DNA of 33,890 nt from a virus. Where the stretch lies: the IMG/VR virus record IMGVR_UViG_3300028800_000829, positions 1 through 33,890 of that record; one strand, 5' to 3'. A program made the translations under genes and the position numbers. Below the pieces are notes generated by a model. The model was given only the letters and a program-made list of their open reading frames with translations. It was not told the origin of the DNA and searched no databases. Of this stretch, positions 1-9,292 are shown one piece after another; position 1 is the first letter of the stretch; each line of letters starts with the position of its first letter.

Positions 1-1
1 C

Positions 2-70
2 CAGTCTGGTGGCGTGAATTCTGTGTGGTACAAAAAACTGAACCAGCACCGCAACGCCAAGAAAATCTAA
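2..70 (+). CDS. 3' end of an unidentified protein (partial)
   Basis: An open frame enters from the left edge and ends at a TAA at 68-70. It encodes about 22 residues ending in HRNAKKI. The tail is basic and too short to assign. Its place just upstream of tail-connector genes would suit a head or capsid gene, but that is inference from podovirus gene order only. Confidence 0.5.
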   Translation, partial: QSGGVNSVWYKKLNQHRNAKKI

Positions 71-108
71 ACCAACCCGCTCTCACGGATTGTGAGTAGG
101 AGAATGAA

Positions 109-690
109 ATGTCACTCAAAGCCTTAAAACCAGTTTCACCCGAAACCCCTGCTGAAATCGCCCCAATTACTGAGGCAATCGACACCAGCGCGAAGCCGTT
201 GTCTACCGACGCTTTGTTACAATTGATCGCAACGTTGACTCAGCAGAACGCAGAATCAAACGCAGCGTTAGCCAACGCGATCTTGAAGACCACCGAGCCC
301 CGAGAGGTCATCAAGACTAAGGAACAACTAGCCCGGGAAGCCAACGACAAAATGTTCTTGGAACAAGCCAAGGAACTCAATCGTCGGCAAAAAGCTACCA
401 AGAATCTCGAACAAGAGCAGTGCGATCACATCGCTGGCGGACTCGGGGAAACCAAAGATGTCCATCAGCGCACATCGATTGTCTGGCACCGTACGGACGC
501 CCAAGTGGACATCGGAATCTGCACAACATGCGGTCGCCGGTTCCATCCTGAAGACAAACCAGATCGTCAGGGTCACGACTACACGTACTGGCGTCGTAAG
601 GGTTCGTTCAACAGAATCTCGGCTGCTGGCGTTCGTCAGTTCCTGAACCCGCTTCAGGCCCAGCACGACTCCTACCTACGCGACAGCTAG
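109..690 (+). CDS. Hypothetical phage protein with C-terminal Zn-ribbon-like motif
   Basis: This 193-residue protein follows AGGAG at 98-102. The N-terminal 30 residues are Pro/Ala-rich. Residues 31-104 look helical and charged, possibly coiled-coil. The C-terminal half carries C105-x-H107 and C138-x-x-C141 followed by a basic FHPED stretch, which could form one zinc site. The last residues are basic and aromatic. I do not recognise the family. The gene sits at the head/tail-connector end of the structural block, so a virion or assembly role is plausible. Its TAG stop overlaps the first base of a dispersed 15-base palindrome. Confidence 0.75.
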   Translation: MSLKALKPVSPETPAEIAPITEAIDTSAKPLSTDALLQLIATLTQQNAESNAALANAILKTTEPREVIKTKEQLAREANDKMFLEQAKELNRRQKATKNLEQEQCDHIAGGLGETKDVHQRTSIVWHRTDAQVDIGICTTCGRRFHPEDKPDRQGHDYTYWRRKGSFNRISAAGVRQFLNPLQAQHDSYLRDS

Positions 691-704
691 TCCATTATTC
701 GGAC
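690..704 (+). repeat. Dispersed 15-bp palindrome, copy 1 (intergenic)
   Basis: GTCCATTATTCGGAC exactly. The first G is the last base of the upstream TAG stop codon. The Shine-Dalgarno GAGGG (706-710) of the next gene follows directly. Arms GTCC/GGAC flank a 7-base centre. Copy 3 at 12733 has the same stop-repeat-SD-ATG arrangement. Confidence 0.9.
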
Positions 705-713
705 CGAGGGAGC

Positions 714-1115
714 ATGAAAGCACCGCTCAAATACGAACCGTGGGTAAAGAAACTTGTGTCGAATCTGGCCAGCCATTTTGATCTGGCTGGCTGGACTCTC
801 CAAGTTCAATTTCCTGCTGAGCAAAAGGAAACCTGCTACGCAGAGAACGACATAAATTCTACCTATTTAGGTTCTACAATCCGAGTTTATCCTCTCGCAA
901 AAAAGGATTTTGATTCGGGGAATATAGATAGGTTTGTGATGGCTATTGTTCACGAACTTGTTCACTTATTCGTTGATCCATTCCACGAGTCAATGCTTCC
1001 TTTTCTGTCTCAGTCCACTACTCCTTCGTTTATGGAAACCCTAGAGCAGCAGACCCAAAAGTTGACGATGGTTTTCCTCAAGACCCTCCCGAAAAATCTG
1101 ATCCCACCGAGATAA
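714..1115 (+). CDS. Small HExxH metallopeptidase-like protein
   Basis: This 133-residue protein contains H80-E81-L-V-H84, the zincin active-site motif, within a hydrophobic helix (VMAIVHELVHLF). Possible third ligands downstream are E92, E108 and E111. It is short, about the size of a minimal metallopeptidase core, with no signal peptide or membrane segment. Small HExxH proteins are found among phage structural genes, where they may process or assemble virion proteins; the substrate here is unknown. The start follows GAGGG with tight spacing. The next gene starts immediately after its TAA. Confidence 0.75.
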   Translation: MKAPLKYEPWVKKLVSNLASHFDLAGWTLQVQFPAEQKETCYAENDINSTYLGSTIRVYPLAKKDFDSGNIDRFVMAIVHELVHLFVDPFHESMLPFLSQSTTPSFMETLEQQTQKLTMVFLKTLPKNLIPPR

Positions 1116-1826
1116 ATGGCCACAATTCAACTTGAAAGAACGATCCAGCGTTCCTCCCAATACGCTCGTCTAGAGCCCTTGGTGTTCGCTGCCAACACGT
1201 ATAATGACCCCGCGTTTTCGAACGCCGATTGGGTTATGCAGACGATCCTCGCGCCCCCGTTTGCGTGGAGGTGGAATCGCACGTCCAAAGGTACACCGTC
1301 TGCTCCAGCGTTTACTACCGTCATCGGACAATCGGATTACTCCGTAAGCTTGCCCACCTTTGGGTGGCTAGAGAAAGCCACTTTGTACGACCCAGATTCT
1401 GGATACGCGGCTTTCGAGTTGCAGGTTGAACTCTTAAAAGCTGCCGAGACCTTGGCCAATCAGCCGCAAAGAATAGCCACTCAACTCGATGATGGTCAGG
1501 GAAACATAACTTTTCGGTTATTCGGTACCCCGGACAAAGTCTACAACATCTGTCTTGAATTTCAAAACGCCGCTCAACTTTTCACTGATACCACCCAAAC
1601 TTGGAGACCGATTCCAGATTATCTCAGTTTTGTCTACAACGAAGGGTTTGATTTTCGGACGTTCTCATATTTGGGTGACCCGAGGGCGCAGACCTCTGGA
1701 CAGCTTTTCTTTCAATCTTTGGCTCAGATGTCCGAGGGTTTAAGCGAGAGCCAGAAAAATTTGTGGTTGGGGGATAAGCTCAACACGTTGAGACAGTCCG
1801 CAGCGGTCCAAGGAGGGCGAGGCTAA
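1116..1826 (+). CDS. Tail adaptor-like protein (paralogue of the 12757 gene)
   Basis: This 236-residue protein starts at the ATG directly after the previous stop. It shares an ordered set of motifs with the 362-residue protein at 12757: a VM-x-x-IL helix, W-x-WNR (here WRWNR), a QSDY/QQDY turn and a GWLE motif, then an IP-x-Y-x-S helix near the C-terminus. The 12757 protein precedes the nozzle-like gene, as T7 gp11 precedes gp12, so both are best read as adaptor or tail-tube-A-like subunits. This copy lacks a roughly 100-residue middle insertion present in the other. It overlaps the next gene by one base (TAATG). The family assignment is from gene order and shape, not a database match. Confidence 0.65.
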   Translation: MATIQLERTIQRSSQYARLEPLVFAANTYNDPAFSNADWVMQTILAPPFAWRWNRTSKGTPSAPAFTTVIGQSDYSVSLPTFGWLEKATLYDPDSGYAAFELQVELLKAAETLANQPQRIATQLDDGQGNITFRLFGTPDKVYNICLEFQNAAQLFTDTTQTWRPIPDYLSFVYNEGFDFRTFSYLGDPRAQTSGQLFFQSLAQMSEGLSESQKNLWLGDKLNTLRQSAAVQGGRG

Positions 1827-2341
1827 TGGGAATCACTACTACTGGACTCCATCGCTTCTCCAACGTGACCGCTAGGGCACAATACTCTACGACCCAAACG
1901 GTTGTTCCGGGTGCTACGATCTACGTCACACAAACCGTGGACGGAACCGAAGCTACGATATACTCCGACCCCGGGTTGAGTATCCAAATTGTCGGAGCTT
2001 TAATCACGGCGGACCAATCGGGTTTCTACGAATATTACATTCCCCTCAGTTACGACGTAACCGAAATCATCTCGTCCCCGTCCGGTCTTTTAACTGTAAT
2101 CACTAACATCGTTCTGAATACTCAAGTTGGATCAAATTTTGTAGTAAACGAGATCGTTGCGGGAGCGGGAACTGCTTTCACCTTAGCCAACACTCCGACA
2201 TCTGGGTCGGTTGCTTTGTATAACGGGGCGGCTCGTCTTCGTCCCGGCTCACTTCCTGCCGACTATACAATTTCTGGAGCAAATATTACCATGAACTACT
2301 CAGTTTCAACGGGAGGACTCCTTGCGGACTATAGGTACTAA
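1826..2341 (+). CDS. Short tail-fibre head protein
   Basis: This 171-residue protein has two parts. Residues 1-90 contain TTGLHRF, ATIYSDP, ALITAD and YYIPLSY, and match the N-terminal domain of the 1319-residue protein at 4593 position by position. Residues 105-171 resemble a common phage fibre/baseplate beta module with the FTLANTP...GSVALYNGAARL...DYTISGANITM pattern. There is no signal peptide, unlike the related downstream protein. It probably anchors or adapts fibres on the tail. Start coupling (TAATG) links it to the adaptor-like gene upstream. Confidence 0.7.
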   Translation: MGITTTGLHRFSNVTARAQYSTTQTVVPGATIYVTQTVDGTEATIYSDPGLSIQIVGALITADQSGFYEYYIPLSYDVTEIISSPSGLLTVITNIVLNTQVGSNFVVNEIVAGAGTAFTLANTPTSGSVALYNGAARLRPGSLPADYTISGANITMNYSVSTGGLLADYRY

Positions 2342-4586
2342 ACTTGTTTTGGTGTTCTTGCTCTTCCTAGCGGTTATGGCGAAGACGCAGACGGTTTCCC
2401 AAATTATAAACGGGGGCACGGGCGCAACCACGGCGGCGGGAGCGCAAGCGAATTTGCTCAATCCTACGGATCAATGGGTCGCTGTGGGCGCTGACCCGGT
2501 TGCAACAATCAATGCGGCCTGCGCTTATATCGCCGCAAACAATCAATCGGTGCGGCTGAACTTCCCCGGCAGCAGGTTCGTGTTCGGATCGACGGCTATG
2601 ATTGGCAATACCTGCTCTGGATTGACGATCAACGGCACGCAGGGCATCTTAGCTCCAACGTGTGCGAACCCTGATACCTGTATGAATGTGCAGGGTGGCA
2701 CAGTGTTTGACTGCGGCGCTAGTCAGTGCATCCTCATTAACGGCAACGGAACGACAGGCCCGAATAACGTCACAATTCAGAATGTGCTTTTCGACGATTG
2801 GGGAGCGACAGGATTTTTGCAATCGGGCTCGCCGACGACGGTTGGAGCGGGATTCCCGCGCTTTAAGGACATCTACGCCGTGGGGCAGACGACCGTCAAT
2901 GCCTCTACGCTCGGCATGGTGCTTTACAACACGCAGCACGCGACTATTGATGAGTTGAGAATCGCCAACGTGGACACGGGCTTCTCGACCTTGGTTGCAG
3001 GCAGCACCGGATCGATTCCTGGTAACAGCGAGATTCACAGCCTTTATGTTTACCCTTACACGAAATCGGTTGCGAACGGGAACTGCTCTTATCCCGCGAT
3101 TGACAATGAGGCGAACTACAACGTCTTTTACTATGTTCAAGTGAATCAGTATACCGGGGAATCGTGTTCGACCGCGATATACGACAACACTTCGCTGACG
3201 ACATACGATGCTGTCGCATTTGAGGGAAATTTCCTTAATGGGATGGACATTGCTGGAGGCGATGAAATCATCAACATCGTCGATGCGTTCGGAAGACCTT
3301 CGACGATCAACGATGTGACGATGGAAAGCTCCAGCGGGGAAATTCAACTGACCTCTTCGAGTCCGAACGTCACCATCAACAATCAAAGCGCCAACAACAC
3401 GAGAAATTGGTTTAGCGGCAGTTTCAACAGCACCTTCCCGTGGGTTTTCCTGACCGCCTCGGGAGGGTCGGGCATGACGATAGGAGCCTATCCTATTTCG
3501 TTCTCAGGGGGTGGTTGCACAACTCAACCGACCGCAACCCTCTACGTCCACAGTGCGACCACCTACGACTACCCGCAACTGCTGACTCCCGGCGTGAATT
3601 GCACATCGGCTTCATCCGCGTCAGTTGTGACTGGAGGAACACCGCCCACACTCACGGTGCATTGGTCGCAACAGGCTTATGGAATCTTCAACGGACAACT
3701 TAATGTATCGGGTGGTCTAACGCTAAACGGCACTCTGAACGCTCTTGGGCCTGACGGTCTCAACGTCTTTGGGAGCTATATTGCTGGAGGGTCATCAAAC
3801 GGCGCATCGGCGCAGATCAAGATTGAGGGCATCCCAACACCAAGCGCAGCGCCTTACGATCCCGGCGTCTTGATCTGCCCGAACGGGTCTGATTCCTATT
3901 GCGGATCAATTTTACAGGATTATTTCAGCGAGACGGGGGGCACCAACAATATCTCCGGAATGAACTTCCATCTAGGAACTGTGAGCGGCTATAGAGACAA
4001 CGCTACGTTCCTCAACGGAGCAGGGAATCCAGTTGGCGGATTTTATGATACTGGATTCCTAAGCCCATATGTACCTAGTTTCGATTCTACGCATAACTTC
4101 CTGATGGGTTCCGGCGAGGGAATTGGATTCTGGAATAACACCTACACAGCAATCCTCACCCCACCGAGCTACAGTTCGAATTTGACGTGGGCTATGCCCA
4201 ACGCAACCGGAACTGTGATGGTATCCGGAAACGCTACTACCGGTAATCTGGCGGACTGGACAAACTCCGGTGTGGGGTCTGGCTACTACCCGGCATGGAA
4301 TACGGGGACGAGCAAGTGGACGGCAACTCCGTTCCCGGCCCAGCCTTTGACCGGGACTACCGGCACCCTCACGGGAACGTCCCTCACATCTACCTGCGAC
4401 TCCGGAACGGCAACAGTTACGGGGGCGGTGGTGGGTTCTCCTGTCGTTGTCAGTTCGACTACTGGAGCAGATGTTGGGGGCGCTTTCTACCTACGTGCTT
4501 CTGTGACTTCTACCAACACGGTGACTGTTTATGTCTGCGGAACCGGAACACCCCCTAGCCTTGCGTATAACGTAACCGTACTTTAG
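2322..4586 (+). CDS. Tail-spike-like protein with signal-peptide-like N-terminus and beta-helix
   Basis: This 754-residue protein is read from a TTG at 2322, chosen because GGGAGG lies at 2311-2316 with ideal spacing. The next in-frame ATG, at residue 19, lacks such a site. Residues 1-22 (basic start, then LVLVFLLFLAVMAKTQ) look like a Sec signal. The phage-fibre motif NGGTGATTAAGAQANLL follows at about residue 30. Residues 60-330 have the short-turn, Asn/Gly-rich, Cys-paired pattern of a right-handed beta-helix, as in receptor-degrading tail spikes. The C-terminal 80 residues form a beta module ending in VTVYVCGTG...AYNVTVL, frequent at phage fibre ends. Many cysteines suggest disulphides. 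It overlaps the upstream gene by 20 bases. Confidence 0.75.
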   Translation: MRTIGTKLVLVFLLFLAVMAKTQTVSQIINGGTGATTAAGAQANLLNPTDQWVAVGADPVATINAACAYIAANNQSVRLNFPGSRFVFGSTAMIGNTCSGLTINGTQGILAPTCANPDTCMNVQGGTVFDCGASQCILINGNGTTGPNNVTIQNVLFDDWGATGFLQSGSPTTVGAGFPRFKDIYAVGQTTVNASTLGMVLYNTQHATIDELRIANVDTGFSTLVAGSTGSIPGNSEIHSLYVYPYTKSVANGNCSYPAIDNEANYNVFYYVQVNQYTGESCSTAIYDNTSLTTYDAVAFEGNFLNGMDIAGGDEIINIVDAFGRPSTINDVTMESSSGEIQLTSSSPNVTINNQSANNTRNWFSGSFNSTFPWVFLTASGGSGMTIGAYPISFSGGGCTTQPTATLYVHSATTYDYPQLLTPGVNCTSASSASVVTGGTPPTLTVHWSQQAYGIFNGQLNVSGGLTLNGTLNALGPDGLNVFGSYIAGGSSNGASAQIKIEGIPTPSAAPYDPGVLICPNGSDSYCGSILQDYFSETGGTNNISGMNFHLGTVSGYRDNATFLNGAGNPVGGFYDTGFLSPYVPSFDSTHNFLMGSGEGIGFWNNTYTAILTPPSYSSNLTWAMPNATGTVMVSGNATTGNLADWTNSGVGSGYYPAWNTGTSKWTATPFPAQPLTGTTGTLTGTSLTSTCDSGTATVTGAVVGSPVVVSSTTGADVGGAFYLRASVTSTNTVTVYVCGTGTPPSLAYNVTVL

Positions 4587-4592
4587 GAACAA

Positions 4593-7500
4593 ATGAAGAA
4601 ATTACTCATCATCGCCGCCTTCTGTGTTTGTCCATTATTCGGACTGGCTCAAGCTACCACTGGGTATCATAGGGTCCAAACAGCTTTGGCTCGGGCTCCT
4701 CAAGGAGGGGTGACGGCGAACGTTGTTCCGAACGCAAAGATTACCGTGACTAGCACGGCTACCGGACTGGCGGCGACGATCTACTCCGACCCGCTTTTGA
4801 CGGCGCAGATAACCCCGGCTTTGATTACTGCGGACAACTCCGGGAACTATTCCTACTACATCCATTTGAATTATTGTGTAACAGAGACCATCACCGCGCC
4901 GGGGCAGCATACCCAAACCATCCCTAATATCTGTATCAACGGCGGAGGTGGTTCTCCCGGTGTGTCCAGCCTGAACTCTCTGACCGGCGTCATAAATCTT
5001 ACGTCTACTGGCAACACGGTTACTATCACTCCTAGCGGGTCTAGTATTGATCTTGAAGCCAACGGGGGAGTTCTTCTTCAAACCAACACGTCTAACAACT
5101 CTTCTCAGACGACTCTGAATTTCGAGACCAGTACAACAAACTCCATCGGTCTCGTTGTAACCCCATCAAATCCCAGTGGGGGTATTGAAAAAGAAGAAGT
5201 AACCGGAACCTACTCCGGTTCGATTTCTTCTTCACAAGTTACAACCGCCCTTGGATACACCCCGGTTTCTCCAACAGTAACTTCCTTGGTCGATTTGACC
5301 ACAGCGGCTGGCGGAGCTTTCGGAACCGCTGCCTATGACAATACGGGGACCAGCGGGGCGACAATTCCCTTGCTGAATGGTTCCCCCACGGCAAGCGGGG
5401 TGTGGACTTTCTCGGCATCAAACGCTCTTGTTCTGTCCGCAATGACAGGTACAAGCTGCTTGGAGGAAATTTCCGGTATCGTCACGGCTACTGGCGTGGC
5501 TTGCGGAAGTGGCGGAGGCGGCGGGACAAATCTTGAGATAAATGGCAGTTCCGCGCTAACGACGGCCAATTTTTCCAACAATACCGGTGCAGGCGAGATT
5601 GACTTCACAAATCCGAGCGGAGCGACGGTCAACGCCACGCTGCACAATACGACTATCTCTGGAATCGCTTTAGGGAACAATCTCAATGTTTTGACTTTTG
5701 GGACACACTTAGCTTCTGGAGGATCGTCCTACAACGGCTCGGCGAATGTCACTATCACCAGTGACGCTACGAACGCGAACACGGCTTCAACCATCGTGGC
5801 GAGGGATGCTTCTGGCAATTTCGTGGCTGGAACGATCACAGCAACTCTAAACGGTAACGCGACCTCGGCCACATCGGCTACGAGTGCGACGAATTTTACC
5901 GGGTCACTGTCCGGTGATGTAACCGGAACCCAAAGTGCGACTGCCGTTGTAAAGATTAACGGTGGCTCTGTACCGGGAAGTGCGAATCTGCTTGCCTCGA
6001 ATTCCAGTAGTCAGTTAGTGGCAGCGACGGCAGCAGGCGTTGGCACTGTGATTAACCTTGCGGCAAACTACATCCACTACAGCGGAGGATCGAGTTCTGC
6101 GGTCCTCGGCATCACTCCAGTAAACAATGCCGTGCTGGTTACAAACGGAAGCGGTGTACCTTCCGAGAGTACAACACTTCCAAGCGGCCTGTCGGCTACG
6201 AACCTGTCCCTTACTACGCCGAATCTAGGTACTCCCTCTGCTGGAGTATTGACGCACGCTACCGGACTTCCGGCTGCTTCGGTGCTGGCCGGTGCGTTGG
6301 CGAATGGTATGACGGGAACAACGCAGACCGTGGGTGACAACACAACAGACTTGGCAACGGATGCTTTCGTACTGGCTAATGCAGGATCATGCGCTAATGC
6401 ACTGACCATGAACAATTCTGGTGCCGGGGCGTCTTCTGGGGCTGCGTTCAATTGCGGAACAGCATTGACTCTCAGTTTCAATACCATTGGAGCAGCCCCG
6501 GCTCTCGGGCTTCCTATTTCGGAGACCACTTCGTGGACCGTTTCGAATACAATCCCGACGATTTATATTTTCACTGGATCAGGGGCCTCGAACGCCACCC
6601 TTCCGGCGTCCGCCAGCGGTTTTCCGACCACAGTGATCTGGAATCAAGGAACAGCGGCTATCACAATTGCCAGCGGGGGAAGCGCCCCAGTTTGCGAACC
6701 GTCAAGTTGTATAGTTCAGATAGGGGGAAGTGCGGTTGTTTCTATAAACGCGGCAGGAACAGGGTTCGCCGCTCAACAATCGAACGCTAACGGAAGCGCG
6801 TTTGGTTCACTCGCCAATGCGAGCACGATCAACAATTCAAACTGGTCTGGGACGGTTCTGGCTGCTGGAAACGGAGGCACAGGTGTTGCCAATACGGCGA
6901 TCCTGACTCTGGGATCAAGCAATCAGAATTGGGCCACTCTCGGAACGGGCATCGTCAAGAATACGACGACTACCGGCGCACTTTCCGACGCGGCCTATGC
7001 GGACGTTGTTGGATTATGGGCGAGTGGTTCGTGTTCTGGATATCTCAAGAGCGACGGAACCTGTTCGACACCCGGAGGATCAGGCACAGTCACCGTCGTT
7101 GGGGCGGGATCATTGACTTCAACCGCTCTCGTGACTGGCGGCGGAACTGCCACGCTGCAAACTCCATCGGCTACTTCAACGCTGGACGCGAGCGGCAATC
7201 TTGCAGTCGCAGCCGGTGGGTCAATTGGCAGTGCCGACACTGGAACGCCGAAGTTCACATTTGCAACAAACAAGGCAACGTTCAATCAGCCTCTCTACTT
7301 GGGAACCACGAGCAATCAGCTTGTGCTCGGCACGAGCCCGAATCTGTCCACCTTGACCTTCCCGGCCTCGTCGGGAGCGGTTACGCTGACCTTCCCAAAT
7401 ACGACAGAATACATGATCGGCGCAAACAGCGACACGACGACAAGCCATGTACTTCATGCAACGTCTGTGGCTGGCGTAGGGGCATTTAGTGCGATTGCAT

Positions 7501-8552
7501 ATACTGATCTTCCTACGGGGACAGGAGCAAATCAGGTTGTTCTCGGTGGCGCAATTACTGCTGGGGGCCCCACAGGGGGAGCAACATCTATCCCGGTTAT
7601 CACCTACAACGCGGCAGGTCAGTTGACAGCCGTAACGACAGCAACTCCGACAGTGGCGACGATCCAAGGCGGTGCGACTGGGGATTTGGTCTATCAGAGC
7701 GCGGCGAATACGACCGCTTTCAGCACGGACTTCACATTCGTCACGCACACGCTCACAGGCGGGTCTTCAGCGATCCTCGACCTTAGCGCAGCCTCAGTGA
7801 CGGCTGGATTGAAAATCCCCGGTGCCGCTGGTGGCGCACCGACAGCAGATGATTTCCTCGCCTTCAACACGACCAATCACACGCATGTGTGGGGATCAAA
7901 CGGCACCACCCTCGTTGGAGCGGCAGCGGCAACGGGTACTGGAACATCGACCGCGTGCTCGTCCCACAACTGGGTTAGCACGATCTCAGGGGTCGCAGCG
8001 CCGTCTTGCACGCAGCCTGCAATCGGAGACATTAGCGGCCTTGGGACCGGCGTGGCAACGGGCCTTGCAAACGCGGCCACTGGCTCTGGGGCTCCCGTGC
8101 TGGCAACTTCCCCCTCGCTTGTTACCCCGGCACTCGGCGCGGCCACGGCCACAAGTCTCCTCGCAACCGGCATCGTGGACGGTACGGCTCCGATCACCAT
8201 CACGACCGGAACGACCGCGAACCTCGGAACCACCTACAAAAGCGGCTACACCTTCAATCAGGAAGGCACCGCTGGAACCGGCGTCACGTACACGCTTCCC
8301 GCAACGGCGGTTGGGCTTCAATACTGCGTGCAGAACTCAGGCACGACTGGCGTCATCAATACTGGCGTCCTGACGGTCTATCCTCCAGCCTCTTCGTTCG
8401 TAATCTTGAACGGCACTGTCAACACAGTGGGCGCCGGCGGGACTCACGGCGTAGCTTCGGGCGGGGCTGCAGGAGATGGAGCTTGCTTCGTGGCGATTGA
8501 CGCAACTCACTGGGAAGTGTTTCCGCTCAAAGGCACATGGACAGCAAATTGA
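4593..8552 (+). CDS. Long tail-fibre protein with signal peptide and shared head domain
   Basis: This 1319-residue protein starts at an ATG six bases after the previous stop, with AGGA at 4585-4588. Residues 1-20 (MKKLLIIAAFCVCPLFGLAQ) form a clear signal peptide ending near ALA/GLAQ. Residues 20-110 repeat the head domain of the 1826 gene. The rest is low-complexity Gly/Ser/Thr/Ala beta repeats with fibre motifs such as LGTPSAGVLTHATGLPA, GDISGLGTGVATGLA and a VGDNTTDLATDAFV segment, ending with an aromatic THWEVFPLKGTW tip. These are typical of long phage side or tail fibres. The palindromic repeat at 4630-4644 encodes CPLFGL inside the signal peptide. The signal peptide is unexpected for a virion fibre. 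Confidence 0.8.
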   Translation: MKKLLIIAAFCVCPLFGLAQATTGYHRVQTALARAPQGGVTANVVPNAKITVTSTATGLAATIYSDPLLTAQITPALITADNSGNYSYYIHLNYCVTETITAPGQHTQTIPNICINGGGGSPGVSSLNSLTGVINLTSTGNTVTITPSGSSIDLEANGGVLLQTNTSNNSSQTTLNFETSTTNSIGLVVTPSNPSGGIEKEEVTGTYSGSISSSQVTTALGYTPVSPTVTSLVDLTTAAGGAFGTAAYDNTGTSGATIPLLNGSPTASGVWTFSASNALVLSAMTGTSCLEEISGIVTATGVACGSGGGGGTNLEINGSSALTTANFSNNTGAGEIDFTNPSGATVNATLHNTTISGIALGNNLNVLTFGTHLASGGSSYNGSANVTITSDATNANTASTIVARDASGNFVAGTITATLNGNATSATSATSATNFTGSLSGDVTGTQSATAVVKINGGSVPGSANLLASNSSSQLVAATAAGVGTVINLAANYIHYSGGSSSAVLGITPVNNAVLVTNGSGVPSESTTLPSGLSATNLSLTTPNLGTPSAGVLTHATGLPAASVLAGALANGMTGTTQTVGDNTTDLATDAFVLANAGSCANALTMNNSGAGASSGAAFNCGTALTLSFNTIGAAPALGLPISETTSWTVSNTIPTIYIFTGSGASNATLPASASGFPTTVIWNQGTAAITIASGGSAPVCEPSSCIVQIGGSAVVSINAAGTGFAAQQSNANGSAFGSLANASTINNSNWSGTVLAAGNGGTGVANTAILTLGSSNQNWATLGTGIVKNTTTTGALSDAAYADVVGLWASGSCSGYLKSDGTCSTPGGSGTVTVVGAGSLTSTALVTGGGTATLQTPSATSTLDASGNLAVAAGGSIGSADTGTPKFTFATNKATFNQPLYLGTTSNQLVLGTSPNLSTLTFPASSGAVTLTFPNTTEYMIGANSDTTTSHVLHATSVAGVGAFSAIAYTDLPTGTGANQVVLGGAITAGGPTGGATSIPVITYNAAGQLTAVTTATPTVATIQGGATGDLVYQSAANTTAFSTDFTFVTHTLTGGSSAILDLSAASVTAGLKIPGAAGGAPTADDFLAFNTTNHTHVWGSNGTTLVGAAAATGTGTSTACSSHNWVSTISGVAAPSCTQPAIGDISGLGTGVATGLANAATGSGAPVLATSPSLVTPALGAATATSLLATGIVDGTAPITITTGTTANLGTTYKSGYTFNQEGTAGTGVTYTLPATAVGLQYCVQNSGTTGVINTGVLTVYPPASSFVILNGTVNTVGAGGTHGVASGGAAGDGACFVAIDATHWEVFPLKGTWTAN
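4630..4644 (+). repeat. Dispersed 15-bp palindrome, copy 2 (inside signal-peptide codons)
   Basis: GTCCATTATTCGGAC exactly, read in frame as C-P-L-F-G-L within residues 13-18 of the long fibre protein, so the repeat forms the end of the hydrophobic core of its signal peptide. Confidence 0.9.
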
Positions 8553-9292
8553 AAAGACTCTTTATCATTCCGTTTCTTATCTTGCTCTGCGCTGCGCAGC
8601 GTGGCGAGCAAGGTATCTTGACACAGACCGCAGCTGGCGCAGGCGGCACATGGACGCTGCATCAGTTCAAGAATTGGGACTCCAACTCACAAGGCACGGG
8701 CGGATCAGCCTGCACCGGCCTATCCACCTGCACCGTTACGACCGTCGCTCCGACCGCTGGCGATATCGTGCTGGTCGTCGCTACGATGGCGGCAGCATCC
8801 TCGAAAACTCTCAGCACCCCCACTATGACAGGGCAGACCTTTACTCACTGCACGAACGGGGGCGGGTCTGCCACGACTGAAGGGTGGTTTGATTGCTGGT
8901 ACACCTTGTCGGCAGCGGCGAGTGGCACTTCCGTCGTATGCCCTGCGAGCGCAGCCACGCTCTACATGAACTGCGCGGTCTATGACTATCACTGGTCCGG
9001 TTCCTCGATCACCGCCGACAATCAGGCTGCGGTCACGACCGACACAAGCTGCACAACCTGTGCGGGAGTGGGGCTGACTGTAGCTGGCACAGACGTTGCC
9101 GTACAAATGTCAATCGGCGCAAATAACATCACGGCCATCAGCGATGCGACCTACGCAAATCCTGCCAACTTCACCGATGGCGTTGGATCGTGCGGGAAGC
9201 TGAACGCCAGTGGGACCCTTACCACGCCGAACTGGACGCAAAGCAGCGCCGGAGCTGCAACTAACTTTGGCCTCACTTTCCAAGGACATTGA
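8537..9292 (+). CDS. Exported beta-sandwich-like protein of the fibre cassette
   Basis: This 251-residue protein overlaps the long-fibre gene by 16 bases. The N-terminus (KLKRLFIIPFLILLCAAQ) is a strong signal peptide. The mature part begins with a TQTAAGAGGTWTLHQFKNW segment, then PTAGDIVLVVATM, then strand-rich Ser/Thr/Ala sequence with paired cysteines (CTGLSTC, CTTC). This pattern suits a jelly-roll or Ig-like exported domain seen in bacterial surface proteins. I do not recognise an enzyme. AAAGG lies just upstream of the ATG. Base composition looks more GC-rich than the genes at 13-19 kb, which fits acquisition. Confidence 0.65.
   Translation: MDSKLKRLFIIPFLILLCAAQRGEQGILTQTAAGAGGTWTLHQFKNWDSNSQGTGGSACTGLSTCTVTTVAPTAGDIVLVVATMAAASSKTLSTPTMTGQTFTHCTNGGGSATTEGWFDCWYTLSAAASGTSVVCPASAATLYMNCAVYDYHWSGSSITADNQAAVTTDTSCTTCAGVGLTVAGTDVAVQMSIGANNITAISDATYANPANFTDGVGSCGKLNASGTLTTPNWTQSSAGAATNFGLTFQGH

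Noticed and set aside
1515-1528. CGGTTATTCGGTAC, another partial look-alike
   Set aside because: Shares only the TTATTCGG core; arms do not match.
2649-3386. Long minus-strand open frame (245 codons) opposite the tail-spike-like gene
   Set aside because: Arg/Val-rich shadow of a real plus-strand gene with beta-helix motifs; no ribosome site.
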